Shown: one piece after another, positions 17,224 through 26,046 of the stretch | Position numbering within the stretch: position 1 is the first letter of the stretch | How the letters are laid out: every line of letters begins with the position of its first letter | Assembly: GCA_045612665.1 (NCBI GenBank) | Contig: JAZKZO010000052.1 | Span: forward strand, 12,052 to 76,051 | Reading direction: 5' to 3' | DNA from: RGIG2000 sp045612665 | GTDB lineage: Bacteria; Bacillota; Clostridia; Oscillospirales; CAG-272 | Length of the DNA stretch: 64,000 bases | Made by a program: the position numbers and the translations under genes | The notes under the pieces: model-generated | What the model was told of the DNA's origin: nothing | Database searches by the model: none | The model's input: only the letters and a program-made list of their open reading frames with translations

Positions 17224-18521
17224 TTAACTCTTTTCATTTTTGCAACGAAAAATCCGTCCGTGCCCATAACGTGTGGCATAAACGTGTACATTCCGTTTTG
17301 AGATTTTATTTTACCAAGCTCAAAATCCTCGCTCTCAAAGTCAGGGTGTCCCTCAAGGAATGATGAAACAACGCTTTCGTTCTCCTGTGAATTGAGTGTA
17401 CAGGTGGAATAAACGACACATCCCCCAACCTTTGCGTATTTTGAGCAGTTTTCAAGAATTTCCGATTGAATTTGTGGTAGATTTGCAATTTGCTCGATTG
17501 ACTTATACTTTATATCGGGCTTCTTTGCAATCACGCCAAGTCCCGAGCAAGGCACGTCGCACAAAACGAAGTCAAAGGCGTTAACGAAATCCTCTCTTGC
17601 CTCTCTTGCGTTTTGCTCCTCGACCTCAATTATATCAATGCCGAGTCTTTGTGCGCCACTCCTTACCAAGGATAGCTTGTTTTTGTGAAGGTCGCAGGAC
17701 AAAATTCTGCCCTTATTTTTCATATCAATTGCGCACGAGAAGGATTTACCACCAGGACAAGCGCAGGCATCAAGCATATCCTTGCCCTCTGACGGTGCAA
17801 ATATTTTTGTGCATGCAAGAGATGCCTCATCTTGAACAAAGCAGTATCCCTTGTCAATTATGTCTATAATCTCGGAAATAGGTGCATCAATTATAATCAT
17901 TTCGTCGGAAATCGCGGACACTGTGTGCTTAATTCCACGAGAAATAATAATTCTCTTGAATTCCGATACGCTCACCTTAAGAGTGTTTATTCTTGCGCTA
18001 ACGCCCTTACGAGGCTTGATTGCAAGTGCGATTTCTCTTGCGCACTCATCTCCGTAGGATTCTCTGAAAATGCTTAAGATGCTTGTGGGAATTGAGACTT
18101 CAATTGAAAGCGCCTCCCACTCGTCCTCGGGCAAGATATATTCCTTATTCTTTCTTAAAAATGCACGAAGGCACGCATTAACATATCCCTTTGACCTCTT
18201 CGGACAAATGGAAACGGTTTCGGAAACAGCCGAGTAATCGGGAATTTTATCCATATAAAGAAGCTGATAAAGTCCTAGGCGCAATGCGTTTTTTGTCTCG
18301 GTGTCAAGCTCAGAAATGCTCTTTTCCGAGCATTGTGAAATTATATAGTCGAGAGTTATAAGTCTCTCGGTAACGCCAAGATAAAGTGCAGTATAAAGTG
18401 ATGCGTCAAGCTTTGACATATCAGCCCTTGATATAACACTGTTAACCTCGATATTCGAGTAGCTTGACATTTCGTCTGACTTGATTAGCGATGCAAGCGC
18501 AAGTCTTCTTGGATTTTCCAT
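17220..18521 (-). CDS. rsmB: 16S rRNA (cytosine-967-C5) methyltransferase
   Basis: SAM-dependent RNA m5C methyltransferase (433 aa). The N-terminal NusB-like RNA-binding domain spans about 1-130. The Rossmann domain carries ACACPGGKSF (near 235), the proline-cysteine motif DVPCSGLG, and the catalytic cysteine in STCTLNSQENE. It lies 11 bp downstream of fmt and overlaps rlmN. Confidence 0.95.
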   Translation of the reverse strand: MENPRRLALASLIKSDEMSSYSNIEVNSVISRADMSKLDASLYTALYLGVTERLITLDYIISQCSEKSISELDTETKNALRLGLYQLLYMDKIPDYSAVSETVSICPKRSKGYVNACLRAFLRKNKEYILPEDEWEALSIEVSIPTSILSIFRESYGDECAREIALAIKPRKGVSARINTLKVSVSEFKRIIISRGIKHTVSAISDEMIIIDAPISEIIDIIDKGYCFVQDEASLACTKIFAPSEGKDMLDACACPGGKSFSCAIDMKNKGRILSCDLHKNKLSLVRSGAQRLGIDIIEVEEQNAREAREDFVNAFDFVLCDVPCSGLGVIAKKPDIKYKSIEQIANLPQIQSEILENCSKYAKVGGCVVYSTCTLNSQENESVVSSFLEGHPDFESEDFELGKIKSQNGMYTFMPHVMGTDGFFVAKMKRVK

Positions 18522-18532
18522 AAGCCTCTCCT

Positions 18533-19465
18533 TTATTTTCCTAAAATATCGCCCTTTGAAATTTTTCTTCCGTTGATGAAGTCCTTTGCGTTCATTTTAC
18601 CCTTGCCCTCTGGGACAATGACATCGAGCGCAATAACTCCGTTTTTGGTTTTTACGTGTATCGAGCTATCGAGTGCGACAACCTCGCCCTCTTTTGCTCC
18701 TTCGGCATATTTATCTGAAATATGCGCGCTAACGATTTTTATGAGCCTTCCGTCAGAGCCTCTTGTGTATGCAAGCGGAATCGGAGAAAGCCCTCTTATT
18801 TGGTTGTGTGTTGAAATCGCATCGAGAGTGAAGCTTACAAAGCAGTCCTCCTTTGTGATTTTCTCGGCATACGTAAACGTGTCTGGCTGTTTTGTATAGG
18901 TAGCCTTGCCACTCTTGAAAAGCTCAACTGCCTTTAGAAGTCCCTTCGAGGAAGCCTCGGCAAGCTTGTCGTGAACGCTTTCAAAATTGTCGTTTTCCTC
19001 AATTGTAACCTTTTCAACAAGAATAACGTCGCCTGTGTCAAGTCCTACGTCCATTCTCATAACGCTAACGCCCGTTTCCCTCTCGCCATCGATTATGGCT
19101 CTTTGAATAGGGGCAGCACCACGGTATTTTGGAAGAATTGACGCGTGTGCGTTAATGCATCCGTATTTAGGATAATTTAGCACGTATTCGGGAAGAATTC
19201 TTCCGTATGCAACAACCACGATAAGCTCCGGGTCGAGTGCCTTAAGGGTTTGCTCAAATGCACCGTCCTTTAGCGTTTGCGGTTGATATATATCAAGATT
19301 TTTTTCGAGAGCATATTTTTTTACATCGCTTGGAGTTAGGACCATTCCTCTGCCCTTTGCCTTATCAGGAGTTGTAACGACTCCGACAATCTCCTCACCA
19401 CTCTCATAAAGGGCGCTCAAATTTATTTTTGCAAATTCGGGCGTGCCCATAAAAAGTATTCTCAT
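18533..19465 (-). CDS. fmt: Methionyl-tRNA formyltransferase
   Basis: Formylates initiator Met-tRNA using 10-formyltetrahydrofolate. The N-terminal MRILFMGTPEFA, the catalytic segment INAHASILPKYRGAAPIQRAI (near residue 105) and GVSVMRMDVGLDTGD are diagnostic. 310 aa. Paired with def two bases upstream, as is almost universal, since deformylation follows formylation. Confidence 0.97.
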   Translation of the reverse strand: MRILFMGTPEFAKINLSALYESGEEIVGVVTTPDKAKGRGMVLTPSDVKKYALEKNLDIYQPQTLKDGAFEQTLKALDPELIVVVAYGRILPEYVLNYPKYGCINAHASILPKYRGAAPIQRAIIDGERETGVSVMRMDVGLDTGDVILVEKVTIEENDNFESVHDKLAEASSKGLLKAVELFKSGKATYTKQPDTFTYAEKITKEDCFVSFTLDAISTHNQIRGLSPIPLAYTRGSDGRLIKIVSAHISDKYAEGAKEGEVVALDSSIHVKTKNGVIALDVIVPEGKGKMNAKDFINGRKISKGDILGK

Positions 19466-19467
19466 AT

Positions 19468-19926
19468 TCAGTCCTCGATTTTTCTTATCACCTTATCGGT
19501 ATAAAGCACACCGTCAAGGTGGTCAAGCTCATGACAAATAGCCTTTGCCAAAAGTCCCTCGGCATTTATTTCATATTCATTTCCATCACGGTCAAGCGCG
19601 CGTGCGGTAACATACATAGGGCGTTTTGTAATTCCCCACTCGCCCGGCAAGGAAAGGCATCCCTCCTCGCTCTCCTGCTCGCCTGCCATAGCTATAATAC
19701 GGGGGTTTATCATTTCGAAAAGTCCCTCGTCGGTTTCTATAACTACAATTCTGCGAAGCACTCCAACCTGTACGCCTGCAAGTCCGCACCCGTTTGCGTG
19801 GCGCATGGTTGCAACCATATCGTCAAGAAGTGTTTTAATTCTTGGTGTAATTTGCTCAACAGGACGGCTCTTCTTTCTCAAAAAAGCCTCGTCTGTATCT
19901 CTTTTTACAATTTTAAGTATAGCCAT
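19468..19926 (-). CDS. def: Peptide deformylase
   Basis: Metalloenzyme removing the formyl group from nascent proteins. All three motifs are present: GCGLAGVQVG (Ala-to-Gly variant of the usual GLAAxQ), EGCLSLP with the metal-binding Cys, and HELDHLDG with two His ligands and the catalytic Glu. The chosen ATG 19926 follows GGAGGG; an upstream GTG at 19938 lies across that site. 152 aa. Confidence 0.95.
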   Translation of the reverse strand: MAILKIVKRDTDEAFLRKKSRPVEQITPRIKTLLDDMVATMRHANGCGLAGVQVGVLRRIVVIETDEGLFEMINPRIIAMAGEQESEEGCLSLPGEWGITKRPMYVTARALDRDGNEYEINAEGLLAKAICHELDHLDGVLYTDKVIRKIED

Positions 19927-19941
19927 ATTTCCCTCCACGGT

Positions 19942-22434
19942 TTATAGCGACGTTGGATTAAAGTCTATTGAAATTCTCGCGCCCTGTGATGATTTTGAGA
20001 GCGAGATTAAAATATCAGAGAATATCGTACGCACAGTAGAAGTGAGCTTGCACTTGACGATAATTCTCTTTCTATATCTTCCCTGTGCCTTGTAAACGGG
20101 AGCTTCAAACGGTCCGTAGGCGATTGCGGGAACGTTGCTTTTCTTCAGTCCGTCCTCAAGCATTTTTACAATATCGCCCGACACACGGTTTACCTCGCCC
20201 TCAAGTGGTGAGGAAACGGTAATCACGGCAATATCGCAAAACGGTGGAAACTGATAAGCCTTTCTTATTTGAATTTCGTTTTGATAGAACGAATCGTAAT
20301 CTTGCTCGGACGCGTACAAAATCGTACGGTCGTTTGGAGAGTTGGTTTGGATAACGGCAACGCCCTTATCGCTCGCTCTGCCCGCGCGGCCTATTACCTG
20401 TGTGAGCATAGAAAATGTACGTTCAGATGCGCGGTAGTCGCTTGTATAAAGCATCATATCGGCAAGCATTACGCCAACCAAGGTAACCGATGGGAAATTA
20501 TGCCCCTTTGTTACCATTTGCGTTCCTATCATAACATCGGCATCGTGATTTAAAAACGAGCCGAGTATATCTTCATACGAGGATTTTGTCGTGGTTGTAT
20601 CCGCATCAAGACGTAGAGTTTTAACTCCCGGAAATAGTCCTTGAAGGTCGCCCTCAAGCTTTTGAGTGCCAAAGCCAACGTACTCAAGCTCGCTCTTTTG
20701 GCAAGACGGACATTCCTTGGGAACACGTCTTTGATAGCCACAGTAGTGGCAACGCAAGATTCCACTTCCGCTCATTACGCGATATGCGTTTTCTGCGTCA
20801 ATTTCCTCGTCAATTTTCTTAAACGAATGATATGTAAGCGCAACCGAGCAATTAGGACATTCAAGCACCTTGCCACATTCGGTACAGGACACGGCGCTAT
20901 GATATCCGCGACGGTTCAAAAACAGGATTGCCTGCTTTCCGTCATCAAGCGTGCGCGCAGTAAGAGATGCGAGCTTTGTGCCGAAAACGGACATATTTCC
21001 GTTTCCCCTCTCGCGCTTCATATCGGTTATAATTACGTCGGGCAAAACTGCCTTTCCGTATCTTTTTGTGAGCTTAACAAGCTCGTACGCGCCACCCATT
21101 GCCTTATAGTAGGAATTGAGCGACGGTGTAGCCGAGGCAAGTAGCATAAGTGCCTTTGATTTTGCACAACGGAATCTTGCAATATCGTGTGCCAAATACT
21201 TTGGACTGGTCTCGGACTTATAGGTATGCTCCTGCTCCTCGTCAATTACAATCATTCCAAGGTTAGCAAGAGGTGCAAATACTGCGGAGCGAGTGCCGAT
21301 TACGACATCAATTTCTCCGTCCTTGATTTTTTTGTATGCATCAAAGCGCTCTCCCTGAGAGAGTCCCGAGTGAATTACGGCTACTCTATCACCGTAATAT
21401 CCACAAAATACTGATACGGTTTGAGGTGTGAGCGAAATTTCGGGCACAAGCACGATAACGCTACGTCCGCTTGAAACAACCTCGTCAATCATTTTCTTGA
21501 TAACGCTCGTTTTTCCGCTTCCTGTAACGCCATAGAGCAATGCCCCGTGCGCCTCGCCCGTGTTATAAAGAGCCTTTAATCTTTCGAACGCCTCGGATTG
21601 CTCGTTGCTAAGGACGTAATCCTCGCGCTCCTTTGCCTTGGCAAGATACGAGGCGCGACGAGTTGGCATTCTCTCGATTTTAACAAGTCCCTTATCAACG
21701 AGCGCCAAAAGCTGTTGACGGGTGGTATCTGTTCTTTCGTAAATATCCTTGTCGGTAAGAGAGCCAAGCTCACAAAGAAGACGCAAAATATCCTGTTGCT
21801 TTTTGCTACGGAGCTTTTTCGGTGCATCATCGGACGATGCCAAAATCGCCTCATCTCTTGACACGTTAAGGGAAATTACGTTTTCGTATTTCGCCTTATC
21901 CATTTGCTCAAGCTCGGTTCTTCTGAGAATATACTTATTCTTTGCAAGCCATTCTATGCTCACGCTCGCACCGTCAAGCTTATCCTTAAGATAAGAGGTG
22001 CTAACTCCTGCGTGATCCTTTATATATTCGTAAAGCTCCCTGTGCTCCTCGGGCAGGCGCTCCCCCGACTTGTCGCTGACAAAGCATCTTTCGTTTACCT
22101 TGGTAGCCATAACGGCGGGAACGATGCATCTAAGCGCCTCGCCTATGGTGCAAAGCGTTTGAGATTTCATAAATCGACAAAGCTCCATCATATCGCTATC
22201 AAGGGACAAATAATCGCTCATTTGCGATTTAAGCTCCTTGACCTTTGATGATGGCTCGTCATTATAAATCTCGGTAACGAGTGCGACTCTTTGCTTATCG
22301 GACTTGCCAAACGGCACGATAACAAGAGAGCCTACACTGATTTGCCCCTCTAGCTCAGCGGGGACTGTATACGAATATTCTATATCGGCGTGATATGGAA
22401 CATCCAAAATATGAGCCTTAACAAACTCTGCCAT
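19942..22434 (-). CDS. priA: Primosomal replication restart helicase PriA
   Basis: Loads the replisome at stalled forks. This 830-aa helicase has an N-terminal DNA-binding domain, Walker A GVTGSGKTS (near residue 305), Walker B DEEQEHTYK, and motif VI QVIGRAGRA. Two zinc-binding clusters sit between the helicase lobes (CTECGKVLECPNC and CHYCG with CPSC). It lies between rpoZ and def, as in Bacillus minus coaBC. Confidence 0.96.
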   Translation of the reverse strand: MAEFVKAHILDVPYHADIEYSYTVPAELEGQISVGSLVIVPFGKSDKQRVALVTEIYNDEPSSKVKELKSQMSDYLSLDSDMMELCRFMKSQTLCTIGEALRCIVPAVMATKVNERCFVSDKSGERLPEEHRELYEYIKDHAGVSTSYLKDKLDGASVSIEWLAKNKYILRRTELEQMDKAKYENVISLNVSRDEAILASSDDAPKKLRSKKQQDILRLLCELGSLTDKDIYERTDTTRQQLLALVDKGLVKIERMPTRRASYLAKAKEREDYVLSNEQSEAFERLKALYNTGEAHGALLYGVTGSGKTSVIKKMIDEVVSSGRSVIVLVPEISLTPQTVSVFCGYYGDRVAVIHSGLSQGERFDAYKKIKDGEIDVVIGTRSAVFAPLANLGMIVIDEEQEHTYKSETSPKYLAHDIARFRCAKSKALMLLASATPSLNSYYKAMGGAYELVKLTKRYGKAVLPDVIITDMKRERGNGNMSVFGTKLASLTARTLDDGKQAILFLNRRGYHSAVSCTECGKVLECPNCSVALTYHSFKKIDEEIDAENAYRVMSGSGILRCHYCGYQRRVPKECPSCQKSELEYVGFGTQKLEGDLQGLFPGVKTLRLDADTTTTKSSYEDILGSFLNHDADVMIGTQMVTKGHNFPSVTLVGVMLADMMLYTSDYRASERTFSMLTQVIGRAGRASDKGVAVIQTNSPNDRTILYASEQDYDSFYQNEIQIRKAYQFPPFCDIAVITVSSPLEGEVNRVSGDIVKMLEDGLKKSNVPAIAYGPFEAPVYKAQGRYRKRIIVKCKLTSTVRTIFSDILISLSKSSQGARISIDFNPTSL

Positions 22435-22469
22435 ATCACACCTCCCAGTAGTTTTAAGCTGTTTTTAAA

Positions 22470-22973
22470 TTAGTTGTTTGGAGAAATTGAAGGATCCTCG
22501 TATCTTTCGTCAAATCCACCCTCGTCGGTATAAACCTCTGATGCGTTCATAAGGTCCTGAGTATCCTCGTCGTCATCGTCGAAGGTGTGAACATATCTAT
22601 CCTTCTCGAGTGCCTTCTTCTTTTCGAGCTTTTCCTGCTCCTCAATTGCGAGAAGCTCCTCCTCAAGCTTAGCATCAAGAGCGCGTACGTCTACGATAGC
22701 GCTATCGTAATCCTCATCGCCCTCAAATACAACCTTGAATTCGCCTGACTTAAGCTCTCTTACAGCGCTTCTTACAGCCTTCTCGTCTCCCTTGTATTCC
22801 TTCTTACCGTGTCTGTCGGTTGTTACCTTTTCGTCCTTGCGTACGCGTGTGTCGTTTGTGATGATGCGCGCGCATTTAGCGGTTGCCATAACAAGAGTGT
22901 ACTTGTTAAGTCTCTCGTTTCCGTTTTCGTCCTCTGAAAGCTTCAAAAGCTCTTGAATTGATGGATAAAGCAT
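22470..22973 (-). CDS. rpoZ: RNA polymerase omega subunit with long acidic tail
   Basis: The N-terminal segment is the omega core: MLYPSIQELLKL, NKYTLVMATAKCARII (residues 20-38) and KAVRSAVRELKSGEF (near 85-99). Omega supports assembly of beta-prime. Typical Gram-positive omega is about 65-90 aa; this one is 167 aa, with a Glu/Lys-rich helix followed by a very acidic tail (HTFDDDDEDTQD and on). Position directly after gmk is the classical gmk-rpoZ linkage. The tail function is unknown. Confidence 0.88.
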   Translation of the reverse strand: MLYPSIQELLKLSEDENGNERLNKYTLVMATAKCARIITNDTRVRKDEKVTTDRHGKKEYKGDEKAVRSAVRELKSGEFKVVFEGDEDYDSAIVDVRALDAKLEEELLAIEEQEKLEKKKALEKDRYVHTFDDDDEDTQDLMNASEVYTDEGGFDERYEDPSISPNN

Positions 22974-22996
22974 TTTTTAATCTCCTTGTTTTTTGC

Positions 22997-23608
22997 TTAT
23001 ATAAATTTTTTAATAATCGTTTTTGTTCTTTTTGTTTTTGCGTGCTCGGCTGAAATGATATTATAAATAAGCTCTGCACACTCCTTAACCTTACCGTCCT
23101 CATTTACAACCGAATAGTCGTATTTTGGCATAAGGGCAATTTCCTCCTTGGCTCTTGCAAGACGCCAAAGAATAACCTCGTCAGTTTCAGTTCCGCGTGA
23201 GCGAAGTCGCCTTTCAAGCGTTTCTCCGTCGGGCGGGGTGAGCATAACGGTTATCGCGTTACGCATCTTTTTCTTTACCTGCATAGCACCGTCAACCTCG
23301 ATTTCAAGCACGATATCCTTGCCCTTAGCAAGCGCGCGCTTTACTTCCTTTAAAGGAGTACCGTAGTAATTCTCACAGTAGGTTGTATATTCAAGGATTT
23401 CTCCGTTTGCTATGCGATTTTCAAATTCCGCCTTATCAATAAAATGATAATGAACGCCGTTTATTTCTCCCGGGCGAGGATTTCTCGTGGTTGCCGATAC
23501 CGAAAGCTCAATCTCCTCGTGAGAGTCAACGAGCTCCTTGACAACCGTTCCCTTTCCGCTTCCTGCAGGACCCGAGACGATAATCAAAATTCCCTTTCTC
23601 TTACTCAT
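22997..23608 (-). CDS. gmk: Guanylate kinase
   Basis: Phosphorylates GMP and dGMP with ATP. P-loop GPAGSGKGT (near residue 11), GMP-binding TRNPRPGEINGVHYHF, and Y-containing YYGTPL near 80. 203 aa, with a basic C-terminal end (KTKRTKTIIKKFI). Starts 8 bp inside the end of remA, so translation is coupled. Confidence 0.96.
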   Translation of the reverse strand: MSKRKGILIIVSGPAGSGKGTVVKELVDSHEEIELSVSATTRNPRPGEINGVHYHFIDKAEFENRIANGEILEYTTYCENYYGTPLKEVKRALAKGKDIVLEIEVDGAMQVKKKMRNAITVMLTPPDGETLERRLRSRGTETDEVILWRLARAKEEIALMPKYDYSVVNEDGKVKECAELIYNIISAEHAKTKRTKTIIKKFI

Positions 23609-23870
23609 CTCTTATCCCTCCATTATCGTCAGTTTCAACTCCGTTTAATCTTTGTGCGACAACGTCGGTTGCGAGTGCCGACAAAATCACGTGGTCGGAG
23701 TCTGTGATTATGATACTTTTTGTTCGTCTGCCACTTGTGCAGTCGATGATTCTTCCGTTATCCTTTGCCTCGCCAACCGTTCTTTTCGCGGGAGCTGAGT
23801 CGGGGGAGATGAGCGCAACCACTCTCTCGTCGAGAATCATATTTCCAAATCCTACGTTTATTAGCTTCAT
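23601..23870 (-). CDS. remA: RemA / DUF370 regulatory protein
   Basis: Small (89-aa) DNA-binding regulator that in Bacillus activates biofilm matrix and osmoprotection genes. Recognised by MKLINVGFGNMI at the start, the RTVGEAKDNGRIIDCTSGR central segment and SIIITDSDHVILSAL. Lies between yicC and gmk, the standard synteny. The stop of yicC is one base before its ATG. Confidence 0.93.
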   Translation of the reverse strand: MKLINVGFGNMILDERVVALISPDSAPAKRTVGEAKDNGRIIDCTSGRRTKSIIITDSDHVILSALATDVVAQRLNGVETDDNGGIRDE

Positions 23871-23871
23871 A

Positions 23872-24759
23872 TTACTCTATATTCTGAATTTGCTCTCTGA
23901 TTTTTTCGAGCTCGTTTTTGATGTTCACCACAAGATGTGCAGTGCTCGAATTAGATGCCTTTGAGCCTATGGTATTCGTTTCTCTGTTCATTTCCTGAAG
24001 CAAGAAGTCAAGCTTACGTCCTGCGGGCTCGTTTGACGCAACGATATCCTCAAACGCGCCGAAGTGGCTATCAAGTCTTACAAGCTCCTCGTCGATTGCA
24101 ATTCTATCAGCGAAGATTGCAACCTCGGTAAGAATTCTTTGCTCATCGATTTCGATTGTGTTCTCGGAGAGGAATTTCTTAATTCTATCCTCGAGCTTTG
24201 ATGCGTACTCGTGAGTGTCCTTGTCGGAGTTTTCGGAAATTTGAGCAAGGTATCCCTTGATATTTTCAATCTTCTCACGAATGTTGCGAAGAAGATTTTC
24301 GCCCTCGGTCCTTCTTCTTTCAAGGAAGTCAGCGAGTGCAATATCGAGAACCTCCTTTATATCGTTCCAATCGCCCTCGAGGTCGTCCTCGGGCTTCTTT
24401 ACATTAAAGATTTCGCGATTAGATGCGATTTTGCAAACCGTGATATCGTCGTGAAGACCGAAGGTATCACGAAGCTTATAAAGTGCATTTATGTACGACT
24501 GTGCGTAAGCGGTATCGAGGTTGATTTCAACTCCCTGCTGCTCAAGCAAGTCAACGTTTACGTAAATTTCAACCTTACCTCTTGAAATGCCGTTTGCCTG
24601 TACATATTGCTTTATTTTGTCCTCGAGGAAGCTATAAAGACGGGAAATCTTTACGTTTGCATCAAGGTATCTGTTATTTACCGATTTTATCTCGACGGTG
24701 ATGTCCTTACCGGCGACGGTTTTGCGCGCTCTTGCGAACGCAGTCATGCTTTTAAACAT
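23872..24759 (-). CDS. yicC: YicC/YloC family endoribonuclease
   Basis: Family implicated in RNA cleavage and turnover. Characteristic start FKSMTAFARA, central KSVNNRYLD near residue 30, and C-terminal GRKLDFLLQEMNRETNTIGSKA near 255. The chosen ATG 24759 follows GGAGAAG. The frame opens four codons earlier at an ATG that overlaps that site and was rejected. First gene of the twelve-gene operon ending with rsgA. Confidence 0.9.
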   Translation of the reverse strand: MFKSMTAFARARKTVAGKDITVEIKSVNNRYLDANVKISRLYSFLEDKIKQYVQANGISRGKVEIYVNVDLLEQQGVEINLDTAYAQSYINALYKLRDTFGLHDDITVCKIASNREIFNVKKPEDDLEGDWNDIKEVLDIALADFLERRRTEGENLLRNIREKIENIKGYLAQISENSDKDTHEYASKLEDRIKKFLSENTIEIDEQRILTEVAIFADRIAIDEELVRLDSHFGAFEDIVASNEPAGRKLDFLLQEMNRETNTIGSKASNSSTAHLVVNIKNELEKIREQIQNIE

Positions 24760-24792
24760 ACGCTTCTCCATTAATTTTATATTATATATACT

Positions 24793-24822
24793 ATTTTAAT
24801 ATATTTAAGGCGATTTTGTCAA
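24793..24822 (-). promoter_or_regulatory. Promoter of the yicC-rsgA operon
   Basis: Minus-strand TTGACA (24817-24822), an 18-bp spacer and TAAAAT (24793-24798), 33 bp upstream of yicC. No other clear promoter was seen inside the operon, whose genes are separated by at most 35 bp. Confidence 0.75.
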
Positions 24823-24852
24823 CTTTTTTCGCAAAATATTGGATACATAAAT

Positions 24853-24883
24853 AAAACCCCACTCTAAAAGAGTGAGGTTTTTG
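24853..24883 (-). terminator. Terminator after the DUF5685/J-domain/membrane operon
   Basis: AAAACCTCACTC on the minus strand pairs with GAGTGGGGTTTT (one wobble) around a short loop, 6 bp after the stop at 24890, followed by T-rich sequence. Confidence 0.75.
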
Positions 24884-24889
24884 TGTTAT

Positions 24890-25411
24890 TTAACTAAAAA
24901 ATTTGTCAATGCGAAGCATTTTCCTGATTTTCAAGTGGTAATATTTTGAAAACCTTTTAAAGGCAACGTCGCAAAGGACGAGGCAAGCAAGACCGATAAC
25001 GCCCGTCAAGATTTCCCAGTGAAGCGCGAGCCTTTCGCCTGTTGTGAAAACAAATCTTATAAGCAAAATCGTAAGCGTCGCACTCATTACCATATATAGT
25101 GCCTTAAGAGTTAGACACACAGGCCTTGGACGAGCCTCGAAAATTCTGCGTATCACGGGATAAAAGCCGAAAATCGCATATTCCGTCGCAACGAGCTTTG
25201 AGGGCAAAATCAAAAATGCAATCACAGCGCAAACGGCATACGTGAGCATTCCCGCACCGTTGCCAAGCTCCTCGCAAACGACGAAAATTAAAATTGATGC
25301 AATCAAAACGGCACAAAGGTCAAAAACGTTAAAAAACGAGCCAAGAAGCAATATTACAACGCCAAGTGATGCCATAATTGCACAAAAGGCGAGATATTTT
25401 GTCTTCTTCAT
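24890..25411 (-). CDS. Multi-pass membrane protein of unknown function
   Basis: A 173-aa hydrophobic protein with about five predicted membrane helices: residues 5-30, 32-50, 52-75, 100-120 and 130-150 by eye. It has a short basic C-terminus (KIRKMLRIDKFF). The pattern resembles substrate-binding S components of ECF transporters, but no signature was recognised. ATG 25411 was chosen over an upstream TTG. Five bp downstream of the J-domain gene. Confidence 0.65.
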   Translation of the reverse strand: MKKTKYLAFCAIMASLGVVILLLGSFFNVFDLCAVLIASILIFVVCEELGNGAGMLTYAVCAVIAFLILPSKLVATEYAIFGFYPVIRRIFEARPRPVCLTLKALYMVMSATLTILLIRFVFTTGERLALHWEILTGVIGLACLVLCDVAFKRFSKYYHLKIRKMLRIDKFFS

Positions 25412-25416
25412 TTTTC

Positions 25417-25983
25417 TTACCTGCAAAGACAGTCAAGACAAATAAGGCACGAGCAAATGTCGCACATATCACATCCTGCGTTGCCCGGCTGTGAGGTTGT
25501 TTGTCTTCCGTATGCGTTACCGCGATTTTGCAAATTATCTCTGAAAAGCTTGTATTCTCCGTTGTTTGGAGCCATATTACAAGCCATATTTGAATATTTG
25601 AGCGCATCGGCATAAGCGCCCTTGCTTGCAAAAACGCACGCCTTAAGATAATGCCATTCAGCATTTCTTCCCGCTTGGTCAATCGAATCAAGCACGAGGT
25701 CAGCCTCAATAAACTTGCTTTCCGTAATCTTTCTTCTCGCATCGGCAAGTGCTGCTGAATAGTCAACGTCAGAATCGGAGTTATACTTTGCACCGCCTGC
25801 TCTTTGACGGAGAATTTCGTCGTAAGCCTCGTTTATTTCCTTCATCTTGGACTCGGCATAATCAGCCATAGGTCCGGGATTTTTGTCGGGATGATATTTA
25901 AGAGCAAGCTCCTTATAAGCCTTTTTTACCTCTTCGTTTGTTGCGTTTGGCGATATGCCAAGCACCTTGTATGGATCAGTCAT
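25417..25983 (-). CDS. J-domain protein with Cys-rich C-terminus
   Basis: An N-terminal J domain (residues 1-65) with the HPD motif in LKYHPDKNPG predicts stimulation of an Hsp70 ATPase. A helical repeat-like middle follows (EADLVLDSIDQAGRNAEWHY, then ASKGAYADALKYSN, resembling a TPR pair). It ends in a very Cys-rich tail of about 20 residues (CDMCDICSC, then CLICLDCLC) that could bind metal or be acylated. Not DnaJ itself: the G/F region and zinc repeats are missing. 188 aa. Middle gene of a three-gene operon. Confidence 0.85.
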   Translation of the reverse strand: MTDPYKVLGISPNATNEEVKKAYKELALKYHPDKNPGPMADYAESKMKEINEAYDEILRQRAGGAKYNSDSDVDYSAALADARRKITESKFIEADLVLDSIDQAGRNAEWHYLKACVFASKGAYADALKYSNMACNMAPNNGEYKLFRDNLQNRGNAYGRQTTSQPGNAGCDMCDICSCLICLDCLCR

Positions 25984-26046
25984 TTCGTTCCTCCACGGTT
26001 TAGTTTAACCTATTTTAACACAAAAGCACACGTATGTAAATAGTTT

